Source: Urbifossiella limnaea
GTDB taxonomy: Bacteria > Planctomycetota > Planctomycetia > Gemmatales > Gemmataceae
Assembly (NCBI RefSeq): GCF_007747215.1
Contig: NZ_CP036273.1
Location: 3,642,322-3,706,321 of the forward strand
DNA length: 64,000 nt
Direction of reading: 5' to 3'
The position numbers were made by a program, and so were the translations under genes. The notes below the pieces were generated by a model. That model was given only the letters and a program-made list of their open reading frames with translations. It searched no databases and was not told the DNA's origin. This document shows positions 60,104-64,000 of this stretch, piece after piece (position 1 is the stretch's first letter; each line of letters opens with the position of its first letter).

Positions 60104-62584
60104 CTACCGGCGGGCGGTGAACAGTGCGTCGATCTCCGCGTCGGTGAGCGCGTCCTTGCCGCCGTTCGCGTCCACGACGATTGCGGTGCCGTTCGGCGCC
60201 ACCCACACCAGGGCGTTGCCGAGGCGGAACACGTCGCGCATCGCCGGCTGCTTCTCCAGGATGCGGAAGTAGCCGGAGCCCTGGGCCTTCACCACGACGG
60301 TCGGCATCTTCGCCTCGTAGGCGTCGTCGATCCACACGCCGCCGACCTCCAGCACCTGCCGCCCGTTGGCCGCGCGGTTGGCGGTCAGCGTCAGCCGGCT
60401 CTGGTTGCGGAGGTTGTCGGTGTTCTGGGCCAGGTCCACGCCGAGCTTGCCGGTCTGGTAGCCGGCCCGGTCGCCGCGGAACGCCCGGCCCGCCCCCTCG
60501 TTTGTGTCCTTCTGCAACTTGAGTTGGCCGACGGCTTCCTCGAGTCGCTTCCGCGTGTCGGCGTCCTTCGTCTCGCGGACGGCCTGCTCGCCGGCCTTCA
60601 GGAGGCGGTCGTTCGCCACGGCCCGGCTGGACGCGAGGGCGTCGGCCGGTGCACTCTTCGCCCCGGCGCCCTTCGATTGGTCACGGGCGAACTCGGCCAC
60701 CGACTGTGCCGGCCCCCCCGCACCGCCCATCGGCGCAAGGCCGGGGGCGAGCCCACCGAACCCGCCGCCGAGCCCGCCCGGCACCGGCGCGTGCGGCACC
60801 GGGCCGCTGGCCGGCTGCGGGCGGCGCCCCGGCGGCGGCACCACCGGCATCGGGCCGTCCGGCACGACCAGGTGACTCGTGTACGGCGTGGCGATGCCGT
60901 AGCGGCGGGCCAGCGTCACCACCTCGTCGATCAGTTCCTTCTGCTCGCCGTTGGCGCGGATCTGGTCGAGCAAGTAGCCGACCTTGCGACGTGCCCACAG
61001 CGGCTCGACGAAGTCCTTCCCCGTCCCCTCGTCGGTGCGGACCGGGAACGTCACGTCGTACACGAACTCCTTCCGCTCGCCGTTCACCATGCCGCTCAGG
61101 CGGACGGCCGTCGGGCCGCTGCCGCTGTACCGGGCGGTCACGATTACCTGCTGGCCGTGGAACAGGTCCGGCAGCCGCGGCGGGTACACCTCCGTCAGCT
61201 TCACGTTGTCGCCGGTCGTCATCTTCAGGTCGGTCATCACCGGGTGGCTGATCTTCGCGTACAGTCCGGCCACGCGGTCCTTGATGTCCTCCGCCGGGCG
61301 GACGTAGGTGCTCACGGCGCGGGTCGATTCGGCGAGCTGGTCCAGCAGGCTGGCGTTCACGTCGTCGCCGACGCCGAAGGTGAAAATGCGGGTGTTGGCG
61401 CTGTTCCGCGCCGCCACGTTCTTGACGATCCGGTCCGGGTTCGTCTCGTCCACCGTCGGCTGGCCGTCGGTGAAAAAGATGGTGGTGAAGGCGCGCGCCG
61501 GGTCGTTCGGCCGCAGGGCCAGGGCGTCCTCCAGCGCCGGCCAGATGGCGGTGCCGCCGCTCGTGCGCAGGTCGTCCACCCACTTGTTCGCCCGCTCCAG
61601 GTTGTCGTTGTTGGCCGCGACGAGCGTGTCGCGGAACCGGCTCACCGTTGTCGAGAAGCGGACGACCGCGAACCGGTCGTCGGGCCGCAGCTGGGCCAGG
61701 CAGAAGCGGAGGGCGCGCTTCGCCTGCGTGAACTTGATCTCCGACATGCTGCTGGACGAATCCAGAACAAGCACCAGGTCGCGCGGCGTCCGCACGCGGG
61801 CCGGGTCGATCTGCGGCGACACCAGGAGCATGACGTACCCGTCGTCGGCGGTCACCGGCTTGTACAGCAGCGGCGTCACGCCCACGTCGCCGCCGCCGGT
61901 GCCGTAGAAGAGTTGGAAGTCGCGGTCCAGTACGCCCTGCTCTTTCGCGAACTCGACGGTCACCTCCTTGTCCGTCTTGCGGACCACGGTGACGGCGTGC
62001 GTCGGGCTGTAGACGTTCTGGATGGCCTGCTGCGACTTGATGTTCACGCGGACCGAGAAGTCCTCGAGCGTGGCGGTGGCCCGGCCGTCGGTGCGGAGCG
62101 GGTACGTGTACTCGACCACGGCCCCGTCCCGCGGGGCGACCGAGCGGAAGCTGATCTTCACCTTCTGGTCGCCGCGCGGGGGGATCGGGAAGACCTTCAT
62201 CCGCATCAGCCCGTTGCCGAGGTACTCCAGCAGGCCGGGGTCCTGAATGCGGCGGACGATGTCGGTGTACACCTTCTCGGCGTCCTTCGCCGGCAGCAGC
62301 TCGCCGTTCGTCTCCTTGCCGTCGATCCACATGCTGAACCGGTCCACGCTGGCGCCGCGCGGCACGGGGAACAGGTACGTCGCCTCCTGATTCCGGTCGG
62401 TGTGGTTGCGGAACGTCTGCTCGACGGTGGTGACGGCGACCTGGTCTTCGACGGCGACGGTCACCTTGTGGTTGACCATAGCCAGTGGCGGCGTGCCCTT
62501 CTCGTTCGGGATCAGGAAGCCGGCGGCCTGGGCTCGGCCCCCGGCCGCGGCCAACAGCACGAACAGCGGGAGAGCGTAACGCAT
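60104..62584 (-). CDS. Secreted VIT and VWA domain protein
   Basis: 826 residues from the ATG at 62584; the frame opens at 62608 but the signal peptide MRYALPLFVLLAAAGGRAQA begins here. The VIT domain spans about residues 25-160 (LAMVNHKVTVAVEDQVAVTTVEQTFRNHT, ATYLFPVPRGASVDRFSM). The VWA domain at about 280-450 has LVLVLDSSSSMSEIKF as metal site and TTIFFTDGQPTVDE. The C-terminal part has a Gly/Pro-rich segment and then GVWIDDAYEAKMPTVVVKAQGSGYFRIL. This inter-alpha-trypsin-inhibitor-like architecture is common in envelope proteins that bind ligands through metal. Three GTTAC boxes lie upstream. Confidence 0.93.
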   Translation of the reverse strand: MRYALPLFVLLAAAGGRAQAAGFLIPNEKGTPPLAMVNHKVTVAVEDQVAVTTVEQTFRNHTDRNQEATYLFPVPRGASVDRFSMWIDGKETNGELLPAKDAEKVYTDIVRRIQDPGLLEYLGNGLMRMKVFPIPPRGDQKVKISFRSVAPRDGAVVEYTYPLRTDGRATATLEDFSVRVNIKSQQAIQNVYSPTHAVTVVRKTDKEVTVEFAKEQGVLDRDFQLFYGTGGGDVGVTPLLYKPVTADDGYVMLLVSPQIDPARVRTPRDLVLVLDSSSSMSEIKFTQAKRALRFCLAQLRPDDRFAVVRFSTTVSRFRDTLVAANNDNLERANKWVDDLRTSGGTAIWPALEDALALRPNDPARAFTTIFFTDGQPTVDETNPDRIVKNVAARNSANTRIFTFGVGDDVNASLLDQLAESTRAVSTYVRPAEDIKDRVAGLYAKISHPVMTDLKMTTGDNVKLTEVYPPRLPDLFHGQQVIVTARYSGSGPTAVRLSGMVNGERKEFVYDVTFPVRTDEGTGKDFVEPLWARRKVGYLLDQIRANGEQKELIDEVVTLARRYGIATPYTSHLVVPDGPMPVVPPPGRRPQPASGPVPHAPVPGGLGGGFGGLAPGLAPMGGAGGPAQSVAEFARDQSKGAGAKSAPADALASSRAVANDRLLKAGEQAVRETKDADTRKRLEEAVGQLKLQKDTNEGAGRAFRGDRAGYQTGKLGVDLAQNTDNLRNQSRLTLTANRAANGRQVLEVGGVWIDDAYEAKMPTVVVKAQGSGYFRILEKQPAMRDVFRLGNALVWVAPNGTAIVVDANGGKDALTDAEIDALFTARR

Positions 62585-62659
62585 CGCACACCTCCGGGGT
62601 CGGAACACCCGGAGTATACGCTCCCGGGTGCCGCTTCCGCGAGGGGTCGTGAGAGGGTC

Positions 62660-62686
62660 GTTACGGTCGGGTTACGAGTGGGTTAC
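62660..62686 (-). promoter_or_regulatory. Three direct repeats at 11-bp spacing upstream of the VIT/VWA gene
   Basis: GTTAC occurs at 62660-62664, 62671-62675 and 62682-62686, an exact 11-base period. Read in the gene's direction the boxes are GTAACCC, GTAACCC and GTAACGA. They end 75 bases upstream of the start codon. Direct repeats of 11 bases are the layout used by OmpR/PhoB-type response regulators. Confidence 0.45.
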
Positions 62687-62720
62687 AAAGGAAAACATGC
62701 ACTGCCGCAAGTGGCGGGAG

Positions 62721-63977
62721 TCAGCCGTTAGCTTGCCGGACGACGACGAGCACCGGCACCGCGGTGGGTCGGCGGTCGCCGCGCCGCTCGAAGAATTGAC
62801 GGACCTCGGCGGACCGCCCCGGAACCGTCCGCACCTCGCGCGGGGCGTAGGTCGTCAGCACCGCCAGCCGGTCGCCCCCCTTCCCCTTCGGGTCAGTCAG
62901 GTTACGCGTCAGCTGGTTCACGGTGTCGCTCGACACGGACTTCGGCTCGGCGGTCGTCATCGGCCGCTTCCACAGGCCGGGGTCGGTGCCGAGCAACTCG
63001 CGCAGGTCGCGCCCGTCGGCCGGTACGGCCGCGGTCGTGTGGACGGCCTCGAAGGTCTTGGACGGCGCCTTCGCGTCGGCAGTAGCGAGCCGGACGAGGA
63101 GGTCGCGCAGGTCGGTCGCGGTCAGGCTGTCCGTGTACACGAGGTACGCCGCGGCCTGCTTCCGCTGCACGCGCTCGGCGGTTGTGCGGTCCACGAGCAG
63201 GTTCAGCCCGGTTCCCTTCGCCGCGGCCTGGAACAGCTCCACACCGCGTGCCGGGTCGCGGGCGAACAGGTCAATCCGGAACGCCAGGTCTTGCCTGAGT
63301 TCGGAGACGAACTGCTGCTGCACGTCCTCGCGGTCGAACTCGGCGACGGTCGCCAGGAAGGGCACCCGGACGCGGGCCAGGTCGAGCTTGCCAACGGCCG
63401 GAACGGGCGGGAACGTCAGCACGTCGCGGACGACGGCCCGCGGCTCGGGCGCCAACTCGGGCGAGACCTGGGCTTCGACGGCGGCGACGGGCTCGGGAAT
63501 CGGTTCGATGGGCGCGGGTGACGACGACGGCGGCGCCGCATCGCGCGGCAACAGCTTCGCCCACTCGCCGTCGCGCTTCGGGTTAGCCTTCGCCAGCAGA
63601 GCCCCGTGGGTACTCGGGCCGCCGTTCGGCCGGTTCACGAAGAACGTGAACGACGCGCCGGCCATCGCCACGAGCACGGACGCAGCCAACCCCACGGGCA
63701 CGAGTGACATCTTCCGCGACGGGGACACCGGCCGCGCGACCTCGACCGGAGTCGGAGGATGAGCGGGAAGCCGGGCCATGATGCGGGCGTGGAGGTCGGC
63801 CGGTGGTGCGACGGGAGTGAGCTGCTGAAGCCGCTGCCGATCCGCCCGCAGGTTGCGGAAGGTGTGCCAGGCCGACGACGAATCCGCCAACAGGGCGCGG
63901 ACGGCCTCGGCCTCGGCGGGGGTGAGTTCCCCGTCCACGGCGGCGGTCAGCAGTGGTAGAGCGTCGTCGGGCGTCAT
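62721..63977 (-). CDS. Anti-sigma-factor-like membrane protein
   Basis: 418 residues from ATG. The N-terminal 80 residues (LPLLTAAVDGELTPAEAEAVRALLADSSSAWHTFRNLRADRQRLQQL) look like an anti-sigma domain of the RskA type, without the His-x3-Cys-x2-Cys zinc site. One helix spans about residues 93-115 (VPVGLAASVLVAMAGASFTFFV). The extracytoplasmic part has a Pro-rich linker and a long folded region (TGLNLLVDRTTAERVQRKQAAAYLVYTDS). The ATG overlaps a TGA in another frame (ATGA), consistent with an upstream coupled gene, probably the cognate sigma factor, beyond the window edge. Confidence 0.82.
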   Translation of the reverse strand: MTPDDALPLLTAAVDGELTPAEAEAVRALLADSSSAWHTFRNLRADRQRLQQLTPVAPPADLHARIMARLPAHPPTPVEVARPVSPSRKMSLVPVGLAASVLVAMAGASFTFFVNRPNGGPSTHGALLAKANPKRDGEWAKLLPRDAAPPSSSPAPIEPIPEPVAAVEAQVSPELAPEPRAVVRDVLTFPPVPAVGKLDLARVRVPFLATVAEFDREDVQQQFVSELRQDLAFRIDLFARDPARGVELFQAAAKGTGLNLLVDRTTAERVQRKQAAAYLVYTDSLTATDLRDLLVRLATADAKAPSKTFEAVHTTAAVPADGRDLRELLGTDPGLWKRPMTTAEPKSVSSDTVNQLTRNLTDPKGKGGDRLAVLTTYAPREVRTVPGRSAEVRQFFERRGDRRPTAVPVLVVVRQANG

Positions 63978-64000
63978 GGCGAACCGCGGGTCGGCGGTCC

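Noticed and set aside
60101-62731. A long plus-strand open frame opposite the VIT/VWA gene
   Set aside because: Antisense shadow with His/Val/Arg-rich composition and no domain; the minus-strand gene has signal peptide, VIT and VWA motifs.
1-64000. tRNA, rRNA, CRISPR or transposase genes
   Set aside because: Read-through on both strands showed no cloverleaf, no spaced short repeats of CRISPR type and no transposase motif; short RNAs could still be missed without a covariance search.

Overview
The window reads as chromosomal DNA of a planctomycete, most likely a Gemmataceae-type organism. The evidence is the very high GC content with strong G/C third-position bias, frequent GTG starts, and several protein families typical of Planctomycetes: two tandem DUF1559 prepilin-like proteins, a DUF1501 Tat protein, a PVC-type membrane-bound dehydrogenase with a C-terminal cytochrome c motif, a TIGR03000 protein, a VIT/VWA protein, Hanks-type kinases and an anti-sigma-like protein. 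Lipid A genes (lpxD, lpxI) and an AsmA-like protein fit a Gram-negative envelope. No rRNA, tRNA, CRISPR array, prophage or transposase was recognised.

Layout. 1-4.4 kb: end of a membrane protein, a Pro-rich secreted protein, a DJ-1/PfpI protein, an FAD monooxygenase, a MobA-like protein and a deoxyhypusine-synthase-like enzyme. 4.4-9.1 kb: DUF1501, an esterase and an ABC exporter pair. 9.2-14.5 kb: a Cys/Gly-rich TIGR03000 protein, then a DUF444 (YeaH) / PIG-V-like / SpoVR / hypothetical operon. 14.6-19.5 kb: a dienelactone hydrolase, then bioB-bioF-bioDA, where bioD and bioA are one fused gene; start and stop codons overlap (ATGA, GTGA). 19.6-25.6 kb: AsmA-like protein, methyltransferase, TypA/BipA. 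25.8-31.9 kb: SixA, a secreted unknown, an exported DUF255-DsbD-like fusion and a 693-residue unknown with zinc-finger-like motifs. 31.9-36.7 kb: RluD, a TPR-like membrane protein, FtsY, RNase Y. 37-40.3 kb: two DUF1559 proteins, a lipoprotein and two small proteins. 40.5-49 kb: LpxD, LpxI, a GH10-like protein lacking its acid/base glutamate, a kinase coupled to an EamA transporter, and the PVC dehydrogenase. 49.1-52.1 kb: metal-transport genes with a very His-rich protein. 52.2-59.1 kb: a small membrane protein, an oxidoreductase-KptA-aminotransferase operon, AccA, an atypical kinase and a ferredoxin-NADP reductase. 59.1-64 kb: a Tat-exported TIM-barrel protein, a VIT/VWA protein and an anti-sigma-like protein whose upstream partner lies beyond the window.

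Between the genes lies a clear layer of structured DNA. One palindrome family occurs twice between co-directional genes (15414-15489 and 23719-23797). A 44-bp element with 40 matches occurs in two convergent gaps (26353-26396 and, inverted, 34967-35010), and a third convergent gap holds a 117-bp AT-rich palindrome that shares a 13-mer with the first. A terminator hairpin occurs twice with a compensatory base-pair swap (10095-10122 and 60050-60077). Three GTTAC boxes at exact 11-bp spacing lie upstream of the VIT/VWA gene. These repeats and the bioDA fusion are the most checkable unusual features. No single new system is proven by the sequence.
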